A program made the position numbers and the translations under genes. Positions 24,860 through 35,235 of a stretch of DNA of 64,000 nucleotides are shown here, one piece after another (within the stretch, counting starts at the first letter, position 1; every line of letters starts with the position of its first letter). Source of the DNA: Chryseobacterium indicum. Lineage in GTDB: Bacteria > Bacteroidota > Bacteroidia > Flavobacteriales > Weeksellaceae. The DNA is taken from positions 868,001 to 932,000 of the forward strand of contig NZ_JACSGT010000001.1 in assembly GCF_021504595.1 (NCBI RefSeq), given 5' to 3'. The notes under the pieces were generated by a model. That model did no database searches. It saw only the letters and a list, made by a program, of their open reading frames with translations, and was not told where the DNA came from.

Positions 24860-26176
24860 ATGAAAAGGTCTCAGTTTTTATATACATCCTTTGTCTTCCT
24901 GATTTTTTTCAGCGTTATAAATGGACAGGAAAAAAGAGAATTCACCTCTTTTAAAGAAGTTCTGGAATATGTTAAAGTCACAAATCATCAGTTTAAAAAT
25001 GCCGAATGGCAGACCAGATTAGCAGACTTAGCAAGAAAAACCGCAAAATTAAATCTGCTGAATCCCAAAATTCCGGCATCTGCACAGGTACTGGATAATA
25101 TTACCCAGCAGGTCAGCTTTTTACCGGGACAGATTTTCGGGCAACCGCAGGGAACTTTTAAAGAAGTAACGATTGGTCAGCAATATGCATCCACATTCAG
25201 TGTACAGCCACAATTTGATATCATTAATTTAGCAAATTACGCACAGATTAAATCGGCAAAAACCAATCAGCTTCTGGTTGACAATCAGAACAAAATCAAC
25301 GAACAGAATGTATATGACCAGATCAATATGGTGTATTTTAACATTCTTTCCTTTAATGAGCAGAAAAGAATACTCGAAGAAAATATTATTATTGCCAAAG
25401 ATATTCTCAGAATCATTCAGAACAAATTCACAGAAGGAATTGCAAGAAAACAGGAGGTAAATGAAGCCGAAACCAATTTAATTTCCTTGCAGGACAAGCT
25501 TCAGCAAATAGAGCTGAATACAGAAATTCAGGTTCAGACCTTCAATTTATTTCTCGAAAATAGCGTAAAAGCGACACTTTCTGAAGATTTGTGGACTTAC
25601 GAAAACAGCAATGCGCCTCTAACCACACAAAACAGTCTTTTGGCAGAAAATGCAAAACTACAGTATGAATTATCCGAACAGGAATATAAAGGATTAAAAT
25701 TTCAGAATTATCCCGTGCTTAGTTTTATTTCATCTTTCAACTGGCAGAATCTGAGCAATGATTTTGCTTTCTCTAAGAATTCCGACTGGATCAATTTTAA
25801 TTACATCGGGTTAAAATTATCCTACGATTTGCCTACGACCGTTACCAAATATTCTAACCTGAAATCCAAGAAAATTCAATTGGAAATCGCGAAAAACAAT
25901 CAGGAATTCAGCAAAAAAGAAAACGAAAACAAAAATAAGCAGATGATTCTGGAATATGAAAAAGCCCTTCTGCAAAACGAAAATTTCAGAAAAATTTACA
26001 CTCTGAAGAAAGACACCTATGAAAAAAACTTCAATCAGTTTAAAGAAAATATCCTGCCTTTGGATAAATTGCTCATTTCACAGAATGATATGTTAACAAG
26101 CCGGCTTAATGTGGTTTATTCACTGGCAAATATTGGTTTTGCCAAAGCTAAAATAGAAATCAGCAATAGATTTTAA
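24860..26176 (+). CDS. TolC family outer membrane efflux protein
   Basis: 438 residues with a signal peptide ending ..FSVINGQ. Two long helical hairpins with heptad-like Q/N/K/E content (about 130-215 and 335-430) and short strand regions are typical of TolC. FTEGIARKQEVNEAETNLISLQDKL is the usual hairpin tip region. Forms the outer membrane duct of the pump encoded by the next three genes. Confidence 0.9.
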   Translation: MKRSQFLYTSFVFLIFFSVINGQEKREFTSFKEVLEYVKVTNHQFKNAEWQTRLADLARKTAKLNLLNPKIPASAQVLDNITQQVSFLPGQIFGQPQGTFKEVTIGQQYASTFSVQPQFDIINLANYAQIKSAKTNQLLVDNQNKINEQNVYDQINMVYFNILSFNEQKRILEENIIIAKDILRIIQNKFTEGIARKQEVNEAETNLISLQDKLQQIELNTEIQVQTFNLFLENSVKATLSEDLWTYENSNAPLTTQNSLLAENAKLQYELSEQEYKGLKFQNYPVLSFISSFNWQNLSNDFAFSKNSDWINFNYIGLKLSYDLPTTVTKYSNLKSKKIQLEIAKNNQEFSKKENENKNKQMILEYEKALLQNENFRKIYTLKKDTYEKNFNQFKENILPLDKLLISQNDMLTSRLNVVYSLANIGFAKAKIEISNRF

Positions 26177-26198
26177 AGTTTACAAAAAGACAACCCCA

Positions 26199-27335
26199 AT
26201 GAATACAGAAAGAAATTATTCAGAATTATCTCATCAAAAATACAGGCTGAAAACATCAGTTTTAGCTCTTTTTTTTATACTTTTTTTATTTTCCTGCGCA
26301 AAAAAGGAAGAAGTAAGACCCGTTGTTCAGGATATAAAAGAGCTTGTCTTTGCATCGGGAGATTTAGAATGGGAAAACGAATACAATCTTACTGCGCAAT
26401 CCGATGGAATATTGTTGAATGCAGATTTTGAAGTAGGAGATAAAATTTCAAAAGGAAAAAATGTAGCTGATATTGATAACAGATCAAGCGAAGTCAATGC
26501 CGAAATCGCCAATGAACAACTGGCAATTTCCAATGAAAATCTTACCCCAAATTCACCTCAGATTCAGCAGTTAGAACAGAATATTCAGTTTGCCGAAAAC
26601 AAATATACTCAGGATAAAATTCAGGCAGAACGCTACGAAAGACTCTACAAAAGCCAAAGCGTGGCAAAGGTAGAATATGAAAACATGCAGCTTACTGCAA
26701 AAAATTCCTTATCCAGCTTAAATGCGCTGGAAAAACAGAAATTACAGATATTGCAGCAGGCTGAAATTCAGAAAATTGCATCAAAAGGACAGGCGGAAAA
26801 CAGCAGAATTGTCCGGGGTTTTAATCACATCACGGCAACTGTGAGCGGAACGGTAATTAAAAAGCTGAAGTCGAAAGGAGATTATGTGCGGAAAGGAGAT
26901 ATAATCGCCACGATTGCCGATGATCAGAAAGTGGAAGCCGTACTCAATGTAGACGAAAATAACATCGGGAAAATCAAAGTCGGGCAGACTGTTTACATAA
27001 AACTAAATACAGACAAAAATAAAGTATACAACGGAAAAATATCCGAGATTTTATCCGCTTTTAACGAACAGACCCAGTCGTTTATCTGCAAAGTTACTTT
27101 TGATAATACATTGAATGCAACTTTATTCGGAACACAGCTGGAAGCCAATATTTTGGTGGGAGAAAAGAAAAATGCACTACTCATCCCGAGAGAACTGATG
27201 GGATATGGAAATAAAGTAAACGTGAAAGGAAAAGAACAGCCGGTAATCATAAAATCGGGGATTGTTTCCACAGATTATGTAGAAGTACTTTCAGGAATTA
27301 CGAAAGATGATGTTTTACTTCCTCTAAAGCCATAA
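26199..27335 (+). CDS. HlyD-type periplasmic adaptor of an efflux pump, lipoprotein
   Basis: 378 residues. A hydrophobic segment ends in the lipobox LFSC with Cys33 followed by AKKEE, so the adaptor is probably lipid-anchored to the inner membrane. A biotinyl-lipoyl-like half (LTAQSDGILLNADFEVGDKISKG), a coiled-coil hairpin (about 85-190) and the second half (SGTVIKKLKSKGDYVRKGDIIATIAD) give the standard layout. Joins the FtsX-type permease to TolC. Confidence 0.9.
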   Translation: MNTERNYSELSHQKYRLKTSVLALFFILFLFSCAKKEEVRPVVQDIKELVFASGDLEWENEYNLTAQSDGILLNADFEVGDKISKGKNVADIDNRSSEVNAEIANEQLAISNENLTPNSPQIQQLEQNIQFAENKYTQDKIQAERYERLYKSQSVAKVEYENMQLTAKNSLSSLNALEKQKLQILQQAEIQKIASKGQAENSRIVRGFNHITATVSGTVIKKLKSKGDYVRKGDIIATIADDQKVEAVLNVDENNIGKIKVGQTVYIKLNTDKNKVYNGKISEILSAFNEQTQSFICKVTFDNTLNATLFGTQLEANILVGEKKNALLIPRELMGYGNKVNVKGKEQPVIIKSGIVSTDYVEVLSGITKDDVLLPLKP

Positions 27336-27337
27336 GT

Positions 27338-28561
27338 ATGAACATCAATTCTCTTATTTCAAAAACCTATATCTTTTCCAATAAAAAGCTTACCGCAGTT
27401 GCCGTTTTGGGAGTGTTGCTGGGAATGTCTGTCTATATTTTCATGAACTGTCTTCTGGTAGGTTTCGACAGGACTTCCAACGCCTCCGTTTTCCGAAACA
27501 CGTCCCACATCAGAGTATATAAAGATGATGAGATAAGCAGAGTTTTACCCGAAAACAAGGCGGGAAACTTCATCATTATCAATCCGAAAGTAGTTCCCGA
27601 TAACAACACGATCATCAACCCGAAATTAATCTTAGCAACCATTCTAAAGCAGAAAGAAGTAACCGTTGCTGCTCCACAGGTAAATGCGAGTGTTTTTTAC
27701 AATAACGGAAAATCTCAGATTTCGGGTATTGCAGCGGGGATAAATCCTGATGAAGCCAACCTTATGTACGATATAAAATCTTTTATGGTAGAAGGAAAAT
27801 ATGATCTCTTAAAATCCAATCCCAACGGAATTATTATCGGAAGCGGAATTGCAGAAAAAATGAATGTTGAAGTAGGCGATAATATCAATTTAACATCTTC
27901 AAGAGGCGTTAACCGAACCTTTAAACTGATCGGGATTTTCAAAACCAACAATTCTGCGGTAGACAAAACAAAATCATACATTAATCTCGCTTCCTCACAG
28001 CAGTTACTAAAAGAAGGAAATTCCTACATAACCGATATTAATGTAAATGTTACCGATCCGGAGACTGCAGGAGATATGGCAAAAAAACTAACGCAGATTA
28101 CAGGATATAAAGCCGAAGGCTGGAAGGAAGCCAATGAAACTTTGATGGCAGCTAATAAAATGCGGAAACTGATTATCTCATTCGTTTCACTTACCATTCT
28201 ATTGGTTGCAGGTTTTGGAATTTACAATATTCTGAACATGACGGTATCACAGAAAATTAATGACATTGCGATCTTAAAAGCGATTGGTTTCAAAGGTAAA
28301 GATGTGATCCGCATTTTTGTGATGCAGGCAATTTCTATAGGAATCATGGGAGTAATAGGAGGAATTATTTTAGCCACGGTTCTCATTACCATCTTAAAAA
28401 CAGTGTATCTTGGTGGTGATATCGGTTATTTTCCTATAGACTATGAACCCGTAAAATACATTCAGGGAATTGTAATCGGCTTGGGAATTACTTTTTTTGC
28501 GGGATATATTCCTGCTAAAAAAGCAGCAGGTATAGATCCGGTAGAAATATTTAGAAAATAA
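27338..28561 (+). CDS. MacB/LolC-type ABC transporter permease (FtsX domain)
   Basis: 407 residues. One membrane helix at about 18-38, a large periplasmic domain (40-265), and three helices at about 275-300, 325-350 and 370-395 in the FtsX domain (IYNILNMTVSQKINDIAILKAIGFKGKDV). Starts 2 bases after the adaptor and its stop touches the ATPase gene. Such mechanotransmission permeases do not carry substrate across the inner membrane but drive export from the periplasm. Confidence 0.92.
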   Translation: MNINSLISKTYIFSNKKLTAVAVLGVLLGMSVYIFMNCLLVGFDRTSNASVFRNTSHIRVYKDDEISRVLPENKAGNFIIINPKVVPDNNTIINPKLILATILKQKEVTVAAPQVNASVFYNNGKSQISGIAAGINPDEANLMYDIKSFMVEGKYDLLKSNPNGIIIGSGIAEKMNVEVGDNINLTSSRGVNRTFKLIGIFKTNNSAVDKTKSYINLASSQQLLKEGNSYITDINVNVTDPETAGDMAKKLTQITGYKAEGWKEANETLMAANKMRKLIISFVSLTILLVAGFGIYNILNMTVSQKINDIAILKAIGFKGKDVIRIFVMQAISIGIMGVIGGIILATVLITILKTVYLGGDIGYFPIDYEPVKYIQGIVIGLGITFFAGYIPAKKAAGIDPVEIFRK

Positions 28562-29242
28562 ATGATGACCACAATTTTAAAAACAGAAAAAGTAAATAAA
28601 TTTTTTCACGATCCTGTTGAATTTCAGGTACTCAAAAACATAGAATTTGAAGTACAAAAAGGAGAATTCCTTTCCATGATCGGGAAATCCGGAAGCGGAA
28701 AATCTACCCTGCTTTACATTCTTTCCACAATGGATACAGATTATAAAGGGAATCTTTATATTGATAATCAGCTTACAACAGGTCTCAACAAAGATAAGCT
28801 TGCAGAACTGCGGAACGAAAAAATAGGATTTGTTTTTCAGTTTCATTATTTGCTTCCCGAATTTTCTTGCCTGAAAAATGTAATGATTCCTGCATTAAAA
28901 CTTGGAAAATTAAACGAAAAAGAAATTGAACACAAAGCTTATGAAAAACTGGAAATGCTGGGATTGAAAGATCAGGCTCTGAAGCCGGCAAGCAAACTTT
29001 CAGGAGGACAGCAGCAACGTGTTGCAATCGCCAGAGCACTCATCAATGATCCGTTGATTATCATGGGAGACGAACCGACAGGAAACCTCGACAGCAAGAA
29101 TACAGACATTGTTTTTGATATTTTTCAGGAGCTTACCAAAACCTACGGTCAGACAATTATTGCAGTTACTCATGATGATGATTTTGCCCGCAAAAGCGAC
29201 CGGATTATTGAGATGAAGGACGGAGAAATTATAAAAAAATAA
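28562..29242 (+). CDS. ABC transporter ATP-binding protein (MacB/LolD type)
   Basis: 226 residues. Walker A GKSGSGKS at 41-48, signature LSGGQ at 146-150, Walker B ending Asp170-Glu171 ([13 protein letters not shown]) and the switch His in VTHDD. The GNLDSKN run is characteristic of the LolD/MacB group. Pairs with the FtsX-type permease just upstream. Confidence 0.95.
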   Translation: MMTTILKTEKVNKFFHDPVEFQVLKNIEFEVQKGEFLSMIGKSGSGKSTLLYILSTMDTDYKGNLYIDNQLTTGLNKDKLAELRNEKIGFVFQFHYLLPEFSCLKNVMIPALKLGKLNEKEIEHKAYEKLEMLGLKDQALKPASKLSGGQQQRVAIARALINDPLIIMGDEPTGNLDSKNTDIVFDIFQELTKTYGQTIIAVTHDDDFARKSDRIIEMKDGEIIKK

Positions 29243-29262
29243 ATACACACAATAGAATTCAG

Positions 29263-30156
29263 ATGAAAATAATCATCGCCGCCGGAACGGGCTTTCTCGG
29301 AAAAAATCTCGAAAAATATTTTACTGAAAAAGGAAATGATGTCTACATTTTAACCCGAAACCCAAAACAGAAAAATGAATTGTATTGGGATGCCAAAACT
29401 TTGGGCGAATGGAAAAAAATACTCGAAAATTCTGATGTTCTGATCAATCTTGCCGGAAAATCCGTCGATTGCAGATATACGGAAAAGAACCAAAAAGAAA
29501 TTTACAATTCAAGAATTGAAAGCACAAAAGTTCTTCAGCAGGCAATTGATGAATGTATCCATAAACCCAAAATCTGGCTCAATTCCAGTTCCGCAACCAT
29601 TTACGTTCATTCAGAAAAACATTTGAACACAGAAGAAAACGGGATCATTGGCGACGATTTTTCCATGAACATCTGTAAAAGCTGGGAAAATGAATTTTTT
29701 AAATCAGAAACAGAAAATTTACGAAAAGTTGCGTTACGGACTTCCATCGTTTTAGGAAATAACGGCGGAGCTTTCCCTAAACTGAAGAGTCTTACCAAAT
29801 TCGGATTGGGCGGAAAACAGGGAAAAGGAAACCAAAATGTGAGCTGGATTCACATTGATGATTTTTGCAGAGCAGTAGCGTTCATTCTTGAACATGAAAA
29901 TATTTCAGGAACTATCAATATTACAGCACCTAATCCTTTATCCAACGAAGAATTTATGAAAAAATTAAGAAAACAAATGAAAATACCGTTTGGATTGAAT
30001 GCTTCAGTTTGGCAACTGGAAATTGCATCAATAATCTTAAACACCGAAACCGAATTACTATTAAAAAGCCGGAATGTCTACCCTGAAAAATTAATCAAAA
30101 GCGGCTTTGAATTTACTTATGCAAATATTGAATCTGCATTTAACAATTTGGTTTAA
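29263..30156 (+). CDS. TIGR01777 family NAD(P)-binding epimerase-like protein
   Basis: 297 residues. The Rossmann start IIIAAGTGFLGKNLEKYF has AGTGFLG where most relatives have GGTGFIG. YWDAKTLGEWKKILENSDVLINLAGKSVDCRYTEKNQKEI, the active-site region LNSSSATIY, and LGNNGGAFPKL are family marks. Substrate unknown. In other Bacteroidota this gene often sits with SRPBCC and DUF2071 genes like those at 22532-23829; here the efflux operon lies between. Confidence 0.88.
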   Translation: MKIIIAAGTGFLGKNLEKYFTEKGNDVYILTRNPKQKNELYWDAKTLGEWKKILENSDVLINLAGKSVDCRYTEKNQKEIYNSRIESTKVLQQAIDECIHKPKIWLNSSSATIYVHSEKHLNTEENGIIGDDFSMNICKSWENEFFKSETENLRKVALRTSIVLGNNGGAFPKLKSLTKFGLGGKQGKGNQNVSWIHIDDFCRAVAFILEHENISGTINITAPNPLSNEEFMKKLRKQMKIPFGLNASVWQLEIASIILNTETELLLKSRNVYPEKLIKSGFEFTYANIESAFNNLV

Positions 30157-30329
30157 AAATAAACGGAATTAGAAACCCATGCAACAGAAAATCTTTGATT
30201 TTCAAAAACTAATGTGTTCTTCTATAGAGTATGATAATAATCTTAAATTCTAATGTGTTTCTAATCTTTTCTGCCTTTTGTAGTTAAAAATTTGCGGTGA
30301 AATATTAAATTAGCAAAAACTAAACGTCA

Positions 30330-31772
30330 ATGTTCATCAGACAAAAAACAAAAGCCATCCTCCTTTCATCATTTCTTACGTCATCCGCTTTTTTTTCTCA
30401 GGCTCACAATGTTTCTGAAGGTTATCAGAAACCTACCGATCCGCTTGTTGTTCAAAATCTGGAAAACTGGCAGGATTTAAAATTTGGGCTCTTCATGCAT
30501 TGGGGAACCTACAGCCAATGGGGAATTGTCGAAAGCTGGAGCCTCTGTCCCGAAGACGAGTCATGGACACAAAGAAAACTCGAACACGGAAAATCGTACT
30601 ACGAATACGTAAAGAACTATGAAAATCTTCAGACCACTTTCAATCCGGTTCAGTTCAATCCACAGAAATGGGCAGAAGTTGCGAAAAAGGCAGGAATGAA
30701 ATATGTGGTTTTTACAACAAAACACCACGACGGTTTTGCAATGTTTAATACCCAACAGTCTGATTACAAAATTACTTCTTCCAAAACGCCTTTTTCCAAA
30801 AATCCGAAAGCAGACGTAACAAAAGAAATTTTCAATACATTCCGAAATAGCGGGTTTAAAATCGGAGCTTACTTTTCAAAACCCGATTGGCATTCCGACG
30901 ATTACTGGTGGTCGTATTTTCCGCCAAAAGACCGAAATGTAAACTACGATCCCAAAAAATATCCGGAAAAATGGAACAGTTTTAAAAACTTTACCTTTAA
31001 CCAACTCAACGAAATCACCTCCAATTACGGTAAAATTGATATTCTTTGGTTAGACGGAGGTTGGGTTCGTCCCTTTAATACCATCAATCCCAATGTAGAA
31101 TGGCAAAGAACCATCAAAGTTGAACAAGACATCGATATGGATAAAATCGGAACAATGGCGCGTAAAAACCAACCCGGAATCATTGTCGTAGACCGTACCG
31201 TTCCCGGAAAATGGGAAAACTATGTCACGCCGGAACAGGCGGCTCCCGAAAAACCACTTTCCATTCCCTGGGAAAGCTGCATCACAATGGGAGATTCCTT
31301 TTCCTATGTTCCCAACGACAATTACAAATCCTCTCAGAAAATCATCGAAACATTAATTAAAATCATCTCAAGAGGCGGAAATTACCTCATGAATATTGCT
31401 CCCGGACCGAATGGAGATTATGATCCTGTAGTTTACGAAAGACTGAAAGAAATTTCTGATTGGATGAATAAAAACCAGTCTGCGGTTTTTGCAACAAGAA
31501 GCATTGCACCTTATCACGACGGAAATTTTTACTACACGAAAAGCAAAGACGGAAAAACAGTGAATATTTTTCATCTGGATGAAAAAATAAATTATGAGTC
31601 TCCGGAAACGTTAAATTTTACAATTCCTGAAAATTTTAAACCAAAATCATTAAAAATTTTAGGTTTATCCAATAAAATTCAATGGAAACAGTCTGGAAAT
31701 TCAATTGAAATCAATTTACCCAAAGAAAGAAATCAATTAAAATATTCAACTGTAATCCAGATTACGCAATAG
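30330..31772 (+). CDS. Secreted alpha-L-fucosidase, glycoside hydrolase family 29
   Basis: 480 residues with a signal peptide (SSFLTSSAFFSQ). LKFGLFMHWGTYSQWGIVESW near the start, YVVFTTKHHDGFAMF, and the nucleophile Asp242 in IDILWLDGGW are classic GH29. It removes terminal fucose from glycans in the periplasm or outside. A short beta-sandwich follows the barrel. The GH3 enzyme downstream points to joint degradation of a glycan, though a structured 254-bp gap separates them. Confidence 0.93.
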   Translation: MFIRQKTKAILLSSFLTSSAFFSQAHNVSEGYQKPTDPLVVQNLENWQDLKFGLFMHWGTYSQWGIVESWSLCPEDESWTQRKLEHGKSYYEYVKNYENLQTTFNPVQFNPQKWAEVAKKAGMKYVVFTTKHHDGFAMFNTQQSDYKITSSKTPFSKNPKADVTKEIFNTFRNSGFKIGAYFSKPDWHSDDYWWSYFPPKDRNVNYDPKKYPEKWNSFKNFTFNQLNEITSNYGKIDILWLDGGWVRPFNTINPNVEWQRTIKVEQDIDMDKIGTMARKNQPGIIVVDRTVPGKWENYVTPEQAAPEKPLSIPWESCITMGDSFSYVPNDNYKSSQKIIETLIKIISRGGNYLMNIAPGPNGDYDPVVYERLKEISDWMNKNQSAVFATRSIAPYHDGNFYYTKSKDGKTVNIFHLDEKINYESPETLNFTIPENFKPKSLKILGLSNKIQWKQSGNSIEINLPKERNQLKYSTVIQITQ

Positions 31773-31827
31773 TTCAGATTGTGGACTACTATATATCAAA
31801 AACGACCTAGGAAATCGAAGCGTTAAG

Positions 31828-32005
31828 AAAATTAAAACTTAATCCGTTAAGAAATTCCCATTGTTTAAAGCGCGACACAGATATTGAACCGAAGAACTAA
31901 TACCAAATTCGCGCAAGTTTTGGGAATTTTAGGATTAAATTTTAATTTTTAGCGGAGAGTTCCAAGTCTTGAATTTTTGGTTCTTTTGTTTTAAGACAAA
32001 AGAAC
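31828..32005. repeat. Structured intergenic element with two hairpins
   Basis: Imperfect inverted repeat with arms 31828-31874 and 31910-31950: AATTAAAA, TTAATCC, AAATTCCCA and GCGCG recur in order in both arms. A second hairpin, GTTCTTTTGT / ACAAAAGAAC (31980-32005), follows, ending 21 bases before the GH3 ATG. It looks like a mobile hairpin-type intergenic repeat or a structured leader; only one copy was seen here. Confidence 0.65.
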
Positions 32006-32026
32006 AATAATTAAATCAAATTATGT

Positions 32027-34690
32027 ATGTTCTTTAAATTTCGTTTTAAAATCATAGCAATCTCATTATTGAGCACAACACTTATTTCAGCTCAAAAACC
32101 GTTATACAAAGATCCCAAACAACCTGTTGAAGCCAGAGTTCAGGATCTATTGAAACGCATGACGCCCGAAGAAAAATTCTGGCAATGCTTTATGATTCCC
32201 GGAGATCTGGATAACGTTCCGAAAGATCAGTATTCCCACGGAATCTTCGGTTTGCAGGTAAGCGCAGGAAATCAGGGAGGCGGAGTTGCAGGACAAATGC
32301 TGAAATACAACGCCAATGAAGATGCAGAAAGACTCGCAAAAAAGATCAATGCCATTCAGAAATATTTTGTGGAAGAATCAAGACTGGGAATTCCGATTAT
32401 TCCTTTCGATGAAGCTTTGCACGGATTAATGCGTGAAGGAGCAACTGCTTTTCCACAGGCAATTGGTTTATCCGCAACATTCAATCCTGAGTTGATGAAA
32501 GAAGTTTCAATAGCTATTGCAAAAGAATCTAAACTGAGAGGAATCCGTCAGATTCTGACGCCGGTTGTGAATTTGGCAAGCGATGTACGATGGGGAAGAA
32601 CGGAAGAAACATACGGGGAAGATCTGTTTCTGACTTCTGTGATGGGGGTAAATTTCGTCAGTTCTTTTGAAAATCAGGGAATTATTACCACTCCGAAACA
32701 CTTTTTAGCCAACGTTGGAGAAGGCGGAAGAGATTCATATCCCATTCACTGGAGCAGAAGATATTTGGAGGAAACCCATTTGATTCCTTTTCAGAAAGCT
32801 TTCCAACAGGGAAAAAGCCGTTCGGTAATGACTTCTTATAACTTACTGGACGGAAGACCTTCTACGGCAAATCATTGGCTGTTAACAGAAAAATTAAAAA
32901 CAGACTGGAATTTTAAAGGATTTGTCATCAGCGATGCAAGTGCGGTCGGAGGAGCGAATGTGTTACATTTTACGGCAAAAGATTATGATGATGCTTCGGC
33001 ACAGGCAATTAATGCAGGACTTGATGTGATTTTCCAGACAGAATACAAACATTACAAACTTTTTATTCCTCCGTTTTTGGATGGAAGAATTTCTCAGGAA
33101 AGAATTGATGATGCAGTCGCAAGAGTTTTGAGGGCAAAATTTGAACTCGGTCTGTTTGAAAATCCTTACGTTTCTAATAAAGATATAGAAGAATTAAATA
33201 AAATCAATCATAAACCGTTGGCGGAAAAAGCTGCGGCAGAATCTTTTGTTTTGCTTCAGAATAATCATCAAATCCTTCCGATTTCTGAAAATTATAAAAA
33301 AATTTTAGTGGTAGGAACAGATGCTGTTGATGCAAGATTAGGCGGTTATTCGGGGCCGGGAAATAAAAAGGTCAGCATTTTGGACGGCATTAAAAATTTT
33401 ACCAAAAGTAAAAATATCGAAATCGCTTATTCAAAGGGAATCGACTGGAATATAAAGGATTTTCTGACCGTTCCTGCTGAAGTTTTGTCTTCTGAAAATC
33501 AAAAAGGGTTAAAGGGAAGTTATTTTTCAAATTCTGAATTAAAAGGAAATCCCGCTTTTGAAAAACAGGACGAACAACTGAATTTCAAGTGGACTTTGTA
33601 TTCGCCCAATCCTGAAAAATTGCAGCCAGACAACTACAGTGTTCGCTGGAAAGGAAAACTGGAAGCTCCAAAATCGGGAAAATATCAGTTAGGTTTAAGA
33701 GGAAATGATGGTTTCAGATTGTTTTTAAATGGTTCATTGTTAATTGACAATTGGGAAAAACTCAGCTATTCAATCAAAACCGTTGAGGTAGAATTTAATA
33801 AAGGTCAGAAATATGATATTGTGGTTGAATTTCACGAAAACAGGGGAGAAGCGAACATTGAACTGATCTGGAACTATGGCTTATATGACTATCAAAAAGA
33901 TTTTAATGATGCTTTGAAGCAGGCTCAGAATGCAGATTATATCATTGTTACAGCCGGAATTCATGAAGGGGAATTTCAGGATCGTTCTTCGTTAAGTTTG
34001 CCTGGAAATCAGGAAAAATTCATCCATGAATTATCAAAATTAAATAAACCGACATCGGTTGTTTTGATTGGTGGTTCTGCCATAAAAACAACGGGTTGGA
34101 AAGATAAGGTAGGAGCAATTCTGGATGTCTGGTATCCCGGAGAAGAAGGCGGAAACGCTGTGGCAAAAGTACTTTTCGGAGCAGAAAATCCTTCAGGAAA
34201 ACTGCCAATAACCTTTCCGGTTGAAGAAGGTCAGTTGCCTTTGACGTACAACCATCATCCGACAGGAAGAGGAAATGATTATTACGATCTGAGCGGCGAA
34301 CCTTTGTATCCTTTTGGTTTTGGACTGAGCTATACCACTTTTGAAATCTCAGATTTACAGTTAAATAAAATAAAATATTCTGAAAATGATACAATTGTGG
34401 CAAAAGTGACTGTGAAAAATACAGGTTCGAAAGCAGGAAGCGAAGTCGTTCAGTTGTATGTAAAAGATCTGTTGGCTTCGGTTTCCAGACCGGTTATTGA
34501 GTTAAAAGGCTTTCAGAAAATTTATTTACAACCGGGAGAATCCAAACAGGTTTCGATTAAAATTCCGGTGAAAGAATTACAGTTTTTAGATGAAAAAATG
34601 AACTGGATCGTGGAAAAAGGAACGTACAGAATCTTTGTTGGAAACTCTTCCAAAAATCTGCCTTTGAAACAGAATATTGAAGTTGAATAG
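32027..34690 (+). CDS. Secreted beta-glucosidase-type enzyme, GH3 with PA14 domain
   Basis: 887 residues, signal peptide ..STTLISAQ. The N-terminal GH3 barrel (about 30-370) has the nucleophile Asp303 in GFVISDAS and the KHFLAN motif. The C-terminal GH3 domain is split by a PA14 module at about 490-620 (GSYFSNSELKGNP, LRGNDGFRLFLNGSLLIDNW), which usually shapes substrate choice. A fibronectin type III-like domain ends the protein (from about 790: VTVKNTGSKAGSEVVQLYV). Probably cuts beta-glucosides or beta-xylosides in the periplasm. Confidence 0.94.
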   Translation: MFFKFRFKIIAISLLSTTLISAQKPLYKDPKQPVEARVQDLLKRMTPEEKFWQCFMIPGDLDNVPKDQYSHGIFGLQVSAGNQGGGVAGQMLKYNANEDAERLAKKINAIQKYFVEESRLGIPIIPFDEALHGLMREGATAFPQAIGLSATFNPELMKEVSIAIAKESKLRGIRQILTPVVNLASDVRWGRTEETYGEDLFLTSVMGVNFVSSFENQGIITTPKHFLANVGEGGRDSYPIHWSRRYLEETHLIPFQKAFQQGKSRSVMTSYNLLDGRPSTANHWLLTEKLKTDWNFKGFVISDASAVGGANVLHFTAKDYDDASAQAINAGLDVIFQTEYKHYKLFIPPFLDGRISQERIDDAVARVLRAKFELGLFENPYVSNKDIEELNKINHKPLAEKAAAESFVLLQNNHQILPISENYKKILVVGTDAVDARLGGYSGPGNKKVSILDGIKNFTKSKNIEIAYSKGIDWNIKDFLTVPAEVLSSENQKGLKGSYFSNSELKGNPAFEKQDEQLNFKWTLYSPNPEKLQPDNYSVRWKGKLEAPKSGKYQLGLRGNDGFRLFLNGSLLIDNWEKLSYSIKTVEVEFNKGQKYDIVVEFHENRGEANIELIWNYGLYDYQKDFNDALKQAQNADYIIVTAGIHEGEFQDRSSLSLPGNQEKFIHELSKLNKPTSVVLIGGSAIKTTGWKDKVGAILDVWYPGEEGGNAVAKVLFGAENPSGKLPITFPVEEGQLPLTYNHHPTGRGNDYYDLSGEPLYPFGFGLSYTTFEISDLQLNKIKYSENDTIVAKVTVKNTGSKAGSEVVQLYVKDLLASVSRPVIELKGFQKIYLQPGESKQVSIKIPVKELQFLDEKMNWIVEKGTYRIFVGNSSKNLPLKQNIEVE

Positions 34691-34782
34691 TTTTGCGTAA
34701 AAAATTATGGTATGATATATGTAATATTTCCTCCGAACGTGAATGAAATTCATGATAAATTCATTCAGAAAAGTAAAATGTT

Positions 34783-35043
34783 ATGAAAAAGTTATTTATA
34801 TCAACCTTTTTATTAGTAGGATTATCAATGAATGTTTACGGACAAAAACGTCCGCCGGCACCTCCTCATCCTTCAAAAAGTGAACTGATTAGCATCAAGT
34901 CAAAAGAACTTGACAGAAGATACAACGCAGAGAAAAAAGCAATTTTAAATCATCCGCTTGCTACCAAAAGAATGAAGCAGGATCAGTTAAGAGCTTTGAA
35001 CGAAAAATACCAGAGTCAGAAGAGATTACTGAGAAAAATGTAA
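34783..35043 (+). CDS. Small secreted basic protein
   Basis: 86 residues with signal peptide ..GLSMNVYGQ, a proline-rich start (KRPPAPPHPSKSE) and a lysine/arginine-rich helical rest. No family recognised. 92 bases after the GH3 gene and followed by a strong terminator. Confidence 0.7.
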   Translation: MKKLFISTFLLVGLSMNVYGQKRPPAPPHPSKSELISIKSKELDRRYNAEKKAILNHPLATKRMKQDQLRALNEKYQSQKRLLRKM

Positions 35044-35058
35044 TTTCCCAATACAATA

Positions 35059-35095
35059 AAACAGGCTATCTCTATTGGATAGCCTGTTTTTTTTT
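35059..35095 (+). terminator. Rho-independent terminator
   Basis: Stem AAACAGGCTATC / GATAGCCTGTTT with a 7-base loop and a run of T, 16 bases after the small basic protein gene. Confidence 0.9.
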
Positions 35096-35235
35096 ATGTT
35101 CTAACCTAAGGAATAAAAATCAAAGATTTTTAAAAACTATTGTTAGCTTTTTCATTTATAATGACCAGTTTTAAATAAAATTTCAGTTCATCTTTTGTGA
35201 CTTTTTTCGGTTAAAAAAAAGTTTAAACAGACTTA

